Of a DNA stretch of 64,000 nucleotides, positions 9,545 through 18,500 are shown piece after piece (the first letter of the stretch is position 1; each line of letters begins with the position of its first letter). The position numbers and the translations under genes were made by a program. The notes beneath the pieces are model-generated. The model saw only the letters and a program-made list of their open reading frames with translations. It made no database searches and was not told the DNA's origin. The DNA is from UBA5794 sp964196275 (GTDB lineage: Bacteria > Actinomycetota > Acidimicrobiia > Spongiisociales > UBA5794). The DNA lies in the NCBI GenBank assembly GCA_964196275.1, contig CAXMSN010000001.1:17395-81394 (forward strand), in the 5' to 3' direction.

Positions 9545-9568
9545 GGCGTTCCGCTCCTTCTTGTGGCT

Positions 9569-9585
9569 GTTCGCATGTTACGAAC
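9569..9585 (-). promoter_or_regulatory. Candidate etfBA promoter -10 box inside an inverted repeat
   Basis: On the minus strand a TAACAT hexamer (plus-strand 9575-9580) fits an actinobacterial -10 box. It is bracketed by GTTCG and CGAAC arms, a 5-bp inverted repeat with a 7-base centre. A protein binding the repeat would cover the -10. The arms are short enough to occur by chance. Confidence 0.3.
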
Positions 9586-9612
9586 GGCTGCGCGCTTTAG
9601 GTAAACCCGCGT

Positions 9613-10443
9613 TCACACGCCCCCAACCAGCGTGGGGAGGAAACGATCAACCACATTCGTGAACGTCTGTCTGGCGATGCCAGCGGTTTCGGTGACCTCT
9701 TCGTGGGACAGCGGTGTGGGGGAGATGCCCGCCGCCAGGTTCGTCACAAGTGATATGCCGACGACCTCTGCACCCATGTGCCGTATCGCGATCGCTTCTG
9801 GTGCGGTCGACATCCCCACCAGGTCCGCGCCCATCCGCTTGGCCATCTGGACCTCGGCCGGTGTCTCGTAGGTTGGTCCGAGGAACCAGGCGTAGACGCC
9901 CTCATGTGGCGTGATGCCAGCTTCGGTGAAGGTTTCTGCGAGCGCTGCTCGCAACGTCGGGCTGTAGACATTCGTCATGTCTGGAAAGCGTGGTCCGAGC
10001 CTGTCGTCGTTGGGCCCGGTCAGCGGATTCCGTCCGGTCAGATTGAGGTGGTCCGAGATGATGACCAGATCTCCTGGGATCAGGTTCTCGTTCACGCCAC
10101 CGGCGGCGTTCGTCAGCAGAACGCGAGTCGCGCCGGAAGCAACCGCCGTACGGACACCGAAGACGACGTCATCCATCTCCCATCCCTCGTACGTGTGGAC
10201 TCTCCCGGAGAAGAGCAGCACTCTTCCGTCGCCGACCGGGGCTGAGTACAGGCTGCCGGAGTGACCCGCAACTTGGGGTTGCGGGAAGCCGGGGATGTCC
10301 GCGTACGGGATCTCGATGGCGCCGTCGATGCTGGCCGCGTAACTGCCGAGCCCAGAGCCGAGCACGACAGCAGCCTCGTGCGACTCGTGGCCGGTACGTG
10401 CCTTGATGGCGGTCGCTGCTGCCATAAGCGTGTGGTAGTTCAT
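9613..10443 (-). CDS. punA: Purine nucleoside phosphorylase (trimeric PNP type)
   Basis: The 276-residue enzyme phosphorolyses inosine and guanosine (and deoxy forms) to free base and pentose-1-phosphate. Family-2 PNP motifs are present: VVLGSGLGSYA near residue 27, the central LTNAAGG stretch and GPTYETPAEVQM near 190. ATG 10443 was chosen because the extra upstream residues run into the preceding gene and are not PNP-like. It overlaps the deoA-type gene by four bases, so both phosphorylases are translated from one operon. Confidence 0.93.
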   Translation of the reverse strand: MNYHTLMAAATAIKARTGHESHEAAVVLGSGLGSYAASIDGAIEIPYADIPGFPQPQVAGHSGSLYSAPVGDGRVLLFSGRVHTYEGWEMDDVVFGVRTAVASGATRVLLTNAAGGVNENLIPGDLVIISDHLNLTGRNPLTGPNDDRLGPRFPDMTNVYSPTLRAALAETFTEAGITPHEGVYAWFLGPTYETPAEVQMAKRMGADLVGMSTAPEAIAIRHMGAEVVGISLVTNLAAGISPTPLSHEEVTETAGIARQTFTNVVDRFLPTLVGGV

Positions 10444-11747
10444 CTCACATCTCCCAGTATCAGACGGGGTGCGGCGATCGGGACATCCGACACTCCCCAC
10501 GTGTGGTCGAGCACGCTCAGCGCGCTCTGGAGCCTCGATTCCTCGCGGTACCAGATCTCGGCGAGCGGTTGGCCCTCTTCGACCGTGTCACCGACCTTCG
10601 CCAGAACCATGATGCCAACAGCGGGATCAACGATGTCTTCCTTCTTCGCTCTTCCCGCGCCGAGCCGAACAGCGGCGATCCCAATGTCGTATGCGTTGCA
10701 CCTCGACAGATGGCCTGGATTCCGGGCCTGGATCACGTGCACGTTGCCGACCGATGGAAGCTTCGATGGATCCTCGATCGCTGCCACGTCGCCTCCTTGA
10801 CGCTCGACCAATTGCAGGAAGCTGTCGTAGGCATCACCGGATGTGATCGCACGTTCGATGTTCGCCTCGGCTGAGGAACGGTCCACTGCTCCGGCAAGAA
10901 GCAGCATCTCTGTGGCGAACAGCTTGGTGATCCGGACGATGTCATCCGGACCGCCGCCCTTGAGGACATCGATCGACTCTGCGATCTCGTTGGCATTGCC
11001 GACGGCGACTCCGAGCGGTTGGTCCATGTTCGTGAGGACCGCCGTGACGGGAGTGTCGTGAGCGGCTCCGATGGCGACCATCATGGATGCGAGCGTCGTG
11101 GCGTCCGGCAGGTTCTTCATGAACGCACCATTGCCGACCTTGACGTCCAGGAGGAGTCCGTCGAGATCCTCAGCGAGTTTCTTCGACATGATCGAAGATG
11201 AGATGAGGGGCACGGATGGAACGGTCCCTGTTGCATCGCGCAGGGCGTAGATTCGTCGGTCGGCGGGCACGAGTGTCTCGGTCTGCCCCGCCATCACGAC
11301 TCCGACGTCGTTGAGTTGATCCTCGAAGTCGCTTGGTGCGATCTGGGTGGTGAAGCCCGGTATCGATTCGAGCTTGTCGAGTGTCCCGCCGGTGTGTCCC
11401 AGCCCACGTCCGGAGATCATCGGGACGGCAACACCGCATGCGGCCATGATGGGAACCAGAGGAATCGAGATCTTGTCTCCGACTCCGCCGGTCGAGTGCT
11501 TGTCGACCTTGGGCTTCTGCACACCCGAGAGATCGAGGACCTCGCCGGAATGAAGCATCGCCTCGGTCCAGGGAGCGAGTTCCTCAGGCGTCATGCCCTT
11601 GAAGATGATGGCCATCAGCAGGGCCGACAGTTGATAGTCAGGAATGCGGTCTGCTGTGAACTCACTGATGATCCACCGCAGCGCGTCATCGTCGAGCGCC
11701 TCACCGTCGCGCTTGGCTCGAATCAGTTCGACCATGGAGAACGTCAT
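10440..11747 (-). CDS. deoA: Thymidine/pyrimidine nucleoside phosphorylase
   Basis: The 435-residue enzyme cleaves thymidine or deoxyuridine (possibly also uridine) with phosphate. The signature KHSTGGVGDK occupies residues 83-92, and the N-terminal helical domain, central phosphate-binding domain and C-terminal PYNP domain are all present. Sequence alone does not separate thymidine phosphorylase from the broader pyrimidine nucleoside phosphorylase (pdp). It is coupled by four-base overlaps on both sides, to the alkyltransferase-like gene upstream and the PNP gene downstream. Confidence 0.92.
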   Translation of the reverse strand: MTFSMVELIRAKRDGEALDDDALRWIISEFTADRIPDYQLSALLMAIIFKGMTPEELAPWTEAMLHSGEVLDLSGVQKPKVDKHSTGGVGDKISIPLVPIMAACGVAVPMISGRGLGHTGGTLDKLESIPGFTTQIAPSDFEDQLNDVGVVMAGQTETLVPADRRIYALRDATGTVPSVPLISSSIMSKKLAEDLDGLLLDVKVGNGAFMKNLPDATTLASMMVAIGAAHDTPVTAVLTNMDQPLGVAVGNANEIAESIDVLKGGGPDDIVRITKLFATEMLLLAGAVDRSSAEANIERAITSGDAYDSFLQLVERQGGDVAAIEDPSKLPSVGNVHVIQARNPGHLSRCNAYDIGIAAVRLGAGRAKKEDIVDPAVGIMVLAKVGDTVEEGQPLAEIWYREESRLQSALSVLDHTWGVSDVPIAAPRLILGDVR

Positions 11748-12034
11748 GACGATCCTTTCATCCGCACTCTGCCCTTGACAATGGACACACCCTCAGCGCG
11801 GAGACGCTGGGCGTGCTCTCTCTCGCTGCCAGGGACGAGTCGTCCCGATACAGCGATAACTCTCCACCACGGTAATCCGGGTGTGGTGCGAAGGAGATTG
11901 CCAACCGCCCTGGCTGCTCCCGGATACCCAGCCTCAGCCGCGACCTCTCCGTAGGTGCTGATCTCGCCTGACGGCACCGCTTCGATCACCGAGATCACCG
12001 CCTCCGTGAAGGCATCGTCCGGCGGGGAGGTCAC
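11744..12034 (-). CDS. Alkyltransferase-like protein (MGMT-fold, Cys replaced by Trp)
   Basis: The 96-residue protein has the DNA-binding half of O6-alkylguanine-DNA methyltransferase. The active-site motif, PCHRV in true enzymes, reads PWWRV (residues 55-59), so the acceptor cysteine is Trp56. The Arg finger used to flip the base is retained (AARAVGN, Arg42). This is the pattern of ATL proteins (E. coli YbaZ, yeast Atl1), which bind O6-alkylguanine and hand the lesion to nucleotide excision repair. It should therefore be a damage sensor and not a transferase. It is embedded in the nucleoside salvage operon with four-base overlaps on both sides, an unexpected place for a repair factor. Confidence 0.85.
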   Translation of the reverse strand: MTSPPDDAFTEAVISVIEAVPSGEISTYGEVAAEAGYPGAARAVGNLLRTTPGLPWWRVIAVSGRLVPGSEREHAQRLRAEGVSIVKGRVRMKGSS

Positions 12035-12648
12035 AGTGTCCCGAACAGCCTGTCGCCCATGTCACCAAGACCAGGGACTATGTAATAGTCGTCGTTGAGT
12101 TCGCGATCGTGCGCCGCTGCAACGATGTGTACGTCGGGATGATCCTCGTCCATCCGCCGTACGCCCTCAGGTGCGGTGACGACGCACAGAGCCGTGATAT
12201 CGGTTGCTCCCGAGGACTTGACCTTGTCCGCAGCCCAGCTCAGCGAGCCACCTGTCGCAAGCATTGGCTCGCATATCAGGACCGACGCGTCCGTCAGGTT
12301 CGGGAGCTTGGAGTAGTACTCAAGAGGAAGGGCCGTGGCTTCGTCACGTTGGACGCCTGCGAACCCAACCTTGACACCAGGGATCATCTCGAGAACCGCC
12401 GACAACATGCCAAGCCCCGCACGCAGTACGGGAACGGCGACGATGTTCTCTACGGCGTATCCCGTTGTGATTTCCATGGGCGTCTCAACGTCGAATTGGG
12501 TCAGGGGCACCCGCTTCGTTGCTTCGAGTACGAGCGAATACGTAAGCCCCTTGGCAGCTTCCCTGAAGGTCGGCGGAGAGGTGTCCTTGTCCCGGAGGAC
12601 GGTCAGATAGTGGCGTGCGAGTGGGTGATCGATAACAGTGAGGTTCAT
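12031..12648 (-). CDS. upp: Uracil phosphoribosyltransferase
   Basis: The 205-residue enzyme converts uracil and PRPP to UMP. The PRPP-binding loop appears as CEPMLATGGS, and the C-terminal YYIVPGLGDMGDRLFGT is the uracil-binding end of the family. ATG 12648 was chosen over a long upstream extension that reads through repeats and is not UPRT-like. A TAAGCT box on the minus strand ends 8 bases before this ATG, suggesting a leaderless start for the whole salvage operon (upp, ATL, deoA, PNP). Confidence 0.95.
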   Translation of the reverse strand: MNLTVIDHPLARHYLTVLRDKDTSPPTFREAAKGLTYSLVLEATKRVPLTQFDVETPMEITTGYAVENIVAVPVLRAGLGMLSAVLEMIPGVKVGFAGVQRDEATALPLEYYSKLPNLTDASVLICEPMLATGGSLSWAADKVKSSGATDITALCVVTAPEGVRRMDEDHPDVHIVAAAHDRELNDDYYIVPGLGDMGDRLFGTL

Positions 12649-12699
12649 GGGTCGGCAGCTTAGCGCTGCCTCCAGACTCGCTCGGCTCCGCCTTCGCTG

Positions 12700-12804
12700 A
12701 CAGACCGCAGACCACAGGCGGCAGTCCCGCTCGCCGCACTCGCTGACAGGTCGGAAGCGGAGTTCTTGGTTGGCTGTTGTCTGTCGCCTGTGTTCTTCTG
12801 TCCG
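12700..12804. repeat. Heptamer tandem repeats between upp and ffh
   Basis: The divergent spacer contains two short 7-bp arrays. ACAGACC, GCAGACC, ACAGGCG and GCAGTCC occupy 12700-12727. GTCTGTC, GCCTGTG, TTCTTCT and GTCCGCC lie at about 12777-12804. The second array's GTCTGTN unit recurs at 15537-15571. The ffh -10 box follows immediately at 12808. Confidence 0.65.
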
Positions 12805-12821
12805 CCGTACACTCCGGATCC

Positions 12822-14165
12822 ATGTTCGATGCACTCTCATCCCGGCTCAATGGCGTATTTGGCGGCCTTCGTAGCAAGGGCAGGCTCAGCGAAGACGACG
12901 TGAACGCTACGCTGCGCGAGGTGCGATTGGCGCTCCTCGAGGCCGACGTGAACCTGAACGTCACGAAGGCGTTCATCGAGAGGGTTCGGGTTCGGGCGAT
13001 AGGCTCGGAGGTAACGAAGAGCCTCACGCCCGGCCAGCAGGTCATCAAGATCGTGCACGAGGAACTCGTGGTCACGCTCGGAGATGCAGCGGCACCTTTG
13101 GTAAGACCGGCAGCCCCGCCGCTTGTCATCCTCATGGTGGGGCTTCAGGGGTCAGGTAAGACCACCACCGCGGCGAAGCTCGCACAGCACCTCAAGAGCA
13201 AGGGAAAGCGTCCCATGCTTATCGCTGCCGACCTTCAGCGCCCTGCTGCCATCGACCAACTCGAACAGCTGGGACGGCAGATCGGTGTGCCCGTGTACGC
13301 CGAACGGGGCGGAAAGGCACCGAAGGTCGTCAAGGCTGGGATGAAAGCTGCGAGAGAAGAGAGTGCGAACGCGATCATCGTGGACACCGCTGGCCGTCTC
13401 CAGATCGATACCGATCTCATGAAGGAGCTCGCGGCGATCGAGAAGGTTGCCGATCCCGATGAGACGCTGCTTGTCGTGGACGCTATGACCGGGCAGGAAG
13501 CGGTCAACGTTGCGCTGGGTTTTAAGAAGCACACGGATATCTCCGGTCTCGTGCTCACGAAGATCGACGGCGATGCTCGTGGTGGCGCTGCAATCTCCGT
13601 CCGAGAGGTGACGGGCGTCCCGGTCAAATTCGTCGGAACGGGAGAATCCATCGACGGGCTGGATGTCTTTCATCCCGACCGTATGGCATCTCGAATCCTC
13701 GGGATGGGCGACGTGCTCACTCTCATCGAGAAGGCAGAGGCCAACTACGACGAGGAAGAGGCGGAACTGGCCGCAAAGAAGATGTTGGACGCGACGTTCG
13801 ACCTCGAAGACTTCCTCGAGCAGTTCCAACAGATCAAGAGGATGGGGCCTTTGCAGCAACTCGTCGGTATGCTCCCGGGTGCAGGTTCGGCTTTAGGCGA
13901 CATCCAGGTGGACGAGAAACAACTCGGCCGCGTGGAGGCGATTATCCGTTCGATGACTCCTCGGGAACGTCGAAACCCCAAGATGATCACCGGTAGTCGT
14001 AAGCGTCGTATCGCTGCCGGGTCGGGAACCCGGCCGCAGGACGTCAATGGCGTTCTCAAACAGTTCTCGCAAGCGCAAAAGATGATGAAGGCAATGGCCG
14101 GTGGCAAGAGTCCCATCCCTGGGCTCCAGATGCCGGGCATGCCACGCACGACGAAGAAGAGGTAA
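12822..14165 (+). CDS. ffh: Signal recognition particle protein Ffh
   Basis: The 447-residue SRP54 GTPase binds 4.5S RNA and nascent signal sequences. P-loop GLQGSGKTT lies near residue 109, DTAGRLQID near 189 and TKIDGDARGG near 245. The C-terminal M domain is methionine-rich (QAQKMMKAM, residues 421-429) and ends in a basic tail. ATG 12822 gives the canonical MFDALSSRL start. A TACACT box ends 8 bases upstream and no Shine-Dalgarno sequence is present, so the transcript is probably leaderless. rpsP follows after 7 bases. Confidence 0.96.
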   Translation: MFDALSSRLNGVFGGLRSKGRLSEDDVNATLREVRLALLEADVNLNVTKAFIERVRVRAIGSEVTKSLTPGQQVIKIVHEELVVTLGDAAAPLVRPAAPPLVILMVGLQGSGKTTTAAKLAQHLKSKGKRPMLIAADLQRPAAIDQLEQLGRQIGVPVYAERGGKAPKVVKAGMKAAREESANAIIVDTAGRLQIDTDLMKELAAIEKVADPDETLLVVDAMTGQEAVNVALGFKKHTDISGLVLTKIDGDARGGAAISVREVTGVPVKFVGTGESIDGLDVFHPDRMASRILGMGDVLTLIEKAEANYDEEEAELAAKKMLDATFDLEDFLEQFQQIKRMGPLQQLVGMLPGAGSALGDIQVDEKQLGRVEAIIRSMTPRERRNPKMITGSRKRRIAAGSGTRPQDVNGVLKQFSQAQKMMKAMAGGKSPIPGLQMPGMPRTTKKR

Positions 14166-14172
14166 ACCAGAG

Positions 14173-14646
14173 ATGGCAACCAAAATCCGCCTGACGCGGC
14201 TTGGTAAGAAGAAACAGCCGACGTACCGCGTCGTCGTGATGGACTCCCGCAAGCCCCGTGATGGAAAATACATCGAGCAACTCGGGATCTACGATCCCCG
14301 CCAGCAGCCGTCGCTCATCAAGATCGACAACGAGCGGGCGCTCCATTGGCTTCGCACCGGTGCACAGCCGACAGAGCGGGCGCAGAAGCTCCTCGAGATT
14401 TCAGGAGCCTGGACCCAGTTCAAGGTGGCTAAGGGCGACATCCATACCGTGGCGGACACTCCTGCTGTGGTTGAGGAAGTTGTAGCTGAGGCGGTCGCTG
14501 TTGAGGCCGTTGCGGTTGAAGCAGACGACGGAGCAGAGGATGTCGGAAGTCCGAAGTCCGAGGTCCGAGCAGAAGAAGAGACAGAAGTAGCAGAAGCAGA
14601 TCAGCAAGAAGAAGTAACCGCTGACGAGAGTTCGGAAGAAGCATGA
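14173..14646 (+). CDS. rpsP: 30S ribosomal protein S16 with acidic tail
   Basis: The S16 core, starting MATKIRLTRLGKKKQPTYRV, occupies about residues 1-85. It is followed by roughly 70 residues of Val/Ala/Glu-rich acidic sequence; many S16 proteins end near residue 80-90, though long tails occur in actinobacteria. Residues 124-133 of the tail are encoded by four 7-bp repeats (14542-14569) of the same kind seen in intergenic regions, so the tail appears to have absorbed a repeat array. The stop overlaps khpA by four bases. Confidence 0.93.
   Translation: MATKIRLTRLGKKKQPTYRVVVMDSRKPRDGKYIEQLGIYDPRQQPSLIKIDNERALHWLRTGAQPTERAQKLLEISGAWTQFKVAKGDIHTVADTPAVVEEVVAEAVAVEAVAVEADDGAEDVGSPKSEVRAEEETEVAEADQQEEVTADESSEEA
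14542..14569 (+). repeat. In-frame heptamer array (GTCCGAN) in the rpsP tail
   Basis: Four consecutive 7-mers, GTCGGAA, GTCCGAA, GTCCGAG and GTCCGAG, occupy 28 bases inside the coding region for the S16 C-terminal tail. Twenty-eight is not a multiple of three, so the array entered or grew together with compensating length change. Confidence 0.85.
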
Positions 14647-14894
14647 GCCAGGGCGAGATTGTCGAAAAGGTCGTTACGTACGTTGTATCCGAGATCGTTG
14701 ACAACCCCGATGACATCGAGGTTGCGATCGTCCCCGATGGCTCCGATGCCGTTGTCGCAGAGGTGCGCACAGCAAAGAGCGACATGGGTCGTGTGATCGG
14801 AAAGCGTGGCCGTGTAGCCCGCGCCATCCGCAACGTTGCAGGTCAGGCCGGAGAAGAAGAGGGCCTCGGCGTCGACGTCGACTTCCTCGACTGA
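14643..14894 (+). CDS. khpA: KH-domain RNA-binding protein KhpA (YlqC)
   Basis: The 83-residue protein is a single KH domain with the GxxG loop GKRG at residues 53-56. KhpA pairs with KhpB (Jag) and binds many RNAs in Gram-positive bacteria. Its place between rpsP and rimM is the standard one. It overlaps rpsP by four bases, and rimM begins one base after its stop. Confidence 0.92.
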   Translation: MSQGEIVEKVVTYVVSEIVDNPDDIEVAIVPDGSDAVVAEVRTAKSDMGRVIGKRGRVARAIRNVAGQAGEEEGLGVDVDFLD

Positions 14895-14895
14895 C

Positions 14896-15459
14896 GTGGC
14901 CGAAGGCCATACAGATCGCATCCCCGTCGGATACGTGCGAAGACCGCACGGCATTCGTGGGGATGTTGTCGTTCGCGGCCTCGTAGACGACGCCGAAGCC
15001 AAGTTCGCAGTAGGAGCATCGTTCCTTTCGAACGAAGACCCGCCCGCTGATCTGACGATCGCGATGGTTGCTCCCTTGAAGGGCGACTACAGGATCCACT
15101 TCGAGGAGGTCTCCGACAGAAATCGCTCGGAGGGTCTCCAAGGCGTGCAGATCACAGTTCCGTCCGGCGAACGCAGGCAACTCGAAGACGACGGGTGGTG
15201 GCCCGAGGACCTGATCGGGTGCCAGGTACTCGACGCCGAAGGCAGCGAGATCGCCGTGGTTCGCGAGGTCATCATCGGGAGCGCCCAAGATCGCCTGGCG
15301 GTAGAGGCGAAGGATGGCTCCACGGCCGAGATCCCATTCGTCGATGCACTCGTCCTCAAGGTCGACATCGCCAACGATGAGATCATCGTCGATCTCCCGG
15401 ACGGCCTGTTCGAGTCGACGGACCACGGACCACGGACCACGGACGGCAGAAGTTCTTAG
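14896..15459 (+). CDS. rimM: Ribosome maturation factor RimM
   Basis: The 187-residue protein binds S19 and helps mature the 30S head. The N-terminal RimM domain opens with VGYVRRPHGIRGDVVV, and the C-terminal PRC-barrel runs over about residues 100-170. GTG 14896 was chosen because it follows the khpA stop directly; the frame upstream merely overlaps khpA. The last dozen residues (TDHGPRTTDGR) are encoded by GGACCAC heptamers and look like repeat-derived junk attached to a normal protein. trmD, the usual next gene, is 11.7 kb away. Confidence 0.92.
   Translation: MAEGHTDRIPVGYVRRPHGIRGDVVVRGLVDDAEAKFAVGASFLSNEDPPADLTIAMVAPLKGDYRIHFEEVSDRNRSEGLQGVQITVPSGERRQLEDDGWWPEDLIGCQVLDAEGSEIAVVREVIIGSAQDRLAVEAKDGSTAEIPFVDALVLKVDIANDEIIVDLPDGLFESTDHGPRTTDGRSS
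15420..15447 (+). repeat. In-frame heptamer array (GGACCAC) at the rimM 3' end
   Basis: Three perfect copies of GGACCAC are followed by GGACGGC, 28 bases in all, ending 12 bases before the rimM stop codon. The same unit occurs at 21025-21066 and 18936-18949. It marks the left edge of the block of genes inserted between rimM and trmD. Confidence 0.9.
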
Positions 15460-15536
15460 ATCTGGCGACAGGCGGGCGTCGTGGCAGCGATCGCGACGAC
15501 GTTCAAATCGAGGAAGCGACATTTCGTCCTTTTCTG

Positions 15537-15571
15537 GTCTGTTGTCTGTGGTCTGTTGTCTGTGGTCCTCC
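15537..15571 (+). repeat. Heptamer array (GTCTGTK) upstream of icmF
   Basis: GTCTGTT, GTCTGTG, GTCTGTT, GTCTGTG and GTCCTCC follow one another without a gap. The array ends 9 bases before the icmF -10 box (TAATCT, 15581-15586). The spacer from rimM to icmF (15460-15592) holds nothing else recognisable. Confidence 0.9.
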
Positions 15572-15592
15572 GCCGTGACCTAATCTCGCCTT

Positions 15593-18500
15593 ATGGCCGA
15601 CCAACCGACTGTCCGCATCGTTACCGCTACGTCGTTGTTCGACGGGCACGATGCGGCGATCAACATCATGCGCCGGATCCTTCAGTCGTCAGGTGCTGAG
15701 GTCATCCATCTCGGCCACGACCGCTCCGCCGCGACGATCGCCGAAGCTGCGATCGAAGAGGATGCTCACGCCGTTGCGGTGACCTCGTATCAGGGTGGGC
15801 ACATCGAGTTCTATCGATATCTCCGCTCTCTGCTCGATGATTCCGGTGGCTCCGACATCCAGATCTTCGGAGGCGGAGGTGGAACCATTCTCCCTGCAGA
15901 AGGCAAGGAACTCCTTGATGAGGGCACCGTCCGAATCTACTCCCCGGATGATGGCCGAAGGATGGGTCTCGAAGGCATGGTCGATCACCTCATCGCTGCC
16001 GCCAGATCCGAGAAGCCGGGTTTTGAAGGGGTATTTGACGGCGTGATGAACGGCGACAGCGCCGCGATCGCCCGAGCGATCACGCTAGCCGAGAGTGCCG
16101 CCGCTTCGAATGCCGAACTCCTCGATGCGATCCGTGATGCCGGAGCGGATACGAACGTCCCTGTGGTCGGATTCACAGGCACCGGAGGTGCGGGCAAGTC
16201 CTCGATCCTCGACGAACTCGTGCTTCGATTTCGTGCCGATCTCCCTGATCACAGGATCGCCGTCATCTCGGTCGATCCCTCCCGGCGTCGAACGGGAGGT
16301 GCGCTGCTTGGCGACCGCATCCGGATGAACTCAGTCGTCGGAGATCACTGCTTCATGCGTTCCCTGGCCACGCGGCAAGCGAACCTGTCGATGTCGCCCC
16401 ACGTCGCAGACTCGGTGTCCATCGTGAAGGCAGCCGGGTTCGATCTGGTGCTCCTCGAGACATCAGGCATCGGGCAATCCGATACCCAGATCGTGGATGC
16501 TTCTGATGTGTCCGTGTACGTGATGACGCCCGAATACGGCGCTGCGACACAACTCGAGAAGATCGACATGCTCGATTTCGCAGATCTGGTCGTCATCAAC
16601 AAGTCCGACAGGCCTGGCGCCGACGACGCCCTTCGCGATGTTCGCAAGCAGGTCAAGCGGAATCGCAAGATGTTCGAAGCTTCAGACGAAGAGATCCCCG
16701 TTCTCGCAACGGTGGCATCGCGCTTCAACGACGCTGGTACACAAGCCATGTACGAAGCAGTGATGAGTCTCGTTACAGACGCGTTCCCTGACGCTCTCGG
16801 GCCCATTCGGCACCGATCGGGGACACCGAACACCACGCCACTCATCCCCAGATCACGGGTGCGATATCTGTCAGAGATCTCCGATGCGGTTCGTGCGTAC
16901 AACGCAGAGACAGATCGCTTTGTCGATGTTGCCCAAGACCTTCAAGCCATTGACAGGTTGGTCGCGATATCACCTGAGGCCCATACAGCAGCGGAAGGAT
17001 CCGTAGAAGAGCTTCCCGAAGATGTAGGTTCGCAACTCGCAGCGTGGGACGCCACCGCCGACGAATACGCCGCAGATTCGGTGTCGTATGTCGTGAGGGG
17101 CAAGACGCTCGACGTTGACAACGCCGTCGAGAGCCTCTCGGGTACGACGTTCCCGAAGGTGATCCACCCAAGGCTGAGCGGCTGGGGAGACCGTCTGAGG
17201 TGGCTGCGCCAGGAGAATCTGCCCGGACGGTTCCCGTTCACTGCGGGAGTGTTTCCGTTCAAACGGGAGCGGGAAGACCCAACGAGGATGTTCGCCGGGG
17301 AGGGCGGCCCCGAGCAGACCAACCGACGATTCCACTACCTCGCGTCCGGCATGCCAGCCATCCGGCTCTCGACCGCGTTCGACTCTGTGACTTTGTACGG
17401 GAACGACCCCGATCCACGGCCAGACATCTACGGCAAGGTCGGGAACTCGGGTGTCTCGGTGTCGACACTCGATGACGCCAAGAAGCTGTACTCAGGCTTC
17501 GACCTTCGCGATCCCACGACATCTGTATCGATGACGATCAACGGGCCTGCTCCGATGATGCTTGCCTTCTTCCTGAACACGGCTGTCGATCAGGCGTGCG
17601 AGAGGTACATCATCGAAAGTGGGCTTGGCGAACAGGCAGGTGTCACCGTCTCCGAGATCTTCGCCGAGCGCGGCGTGGAACAGCCCAGGTACCACGGCGC
17701 ACTTCCCCCGGGACACGACGGGTCTGGTCTCATGTTGCTCGGCATCTCCGGCGAGGACGTTCTCGATGCTGAGGTGTACGAGAAGATCAAGATCGAGACG
17801 CTCGCCGCCGTGCGAGGCACCATACAGGCCGACATCCTCAAAGAGGATCAGGCTCAGAACACATGCATCTTCTCCACGGAATTCGCCCTTTCGATGCAGG
17901 GCGACATGCAGCAGTATTTCATCGACAATGACATCAGGAACTTCTACTCCGTCTCGATATCTGGCTACCACATGGCGGAAGCCGGAGCCAACCCGATCAC
18001 GCAGTTGGCCTTCACGCTTGCGAATGGCTTCACCTTCGTCGAGTACTACAGAGCAAGGGGCATGGCCGTTGACGACTTCGCACCGAACCTGAGCTTCTTC
18101 TTCTCGAATGGCATCGACCCCGAGTACGCCGTCATCGGGAGGGTTGCGAGGCGAATCTGGGCCAAAGCGATGGACAACCTGTACGGAGCCTCGGAGCGGA
18201 GCCAGAAGCTCAAGTACCACATCCAAACATCAGGTCGGTCGCTCCATGCACAGGAGATCGGTTTCAATGACATTCGAACGACGTTGCAAGCCCTGTATGC
18301 GATCTACGACAACACGAACTCGCTCCACACGAACGCGTACGACGAAGCGATCACGACTCCGACAGAGGACTCCGTGCGTCGAGCACTTGCTATCCAGCTG
18401 ATCATCAACAAGGAGCTCGGCCTTGCCAAGAACGAGAACCCCTTGCAAGGCTCGTTCATCATCGAAGAACTGACAGATCTCGTTGAGGAAGCGGTTCTTG

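Noticed and set aside
12649..12821. 4.5S/SRP RNA gene beside ffh
   Set aside because: No GGAAG-type tetraloop hairpin of the right form was found. The spacer is explained by repeats and two promoters.
15460..15592. Cobalamin riboswitch upstream of the B12-dependent icmF
   Set aside because: The spacer is largely heptamer repeat and a promoter, too short for the riboswitch and without a recognisable B12 box. The start also looks leaderless.
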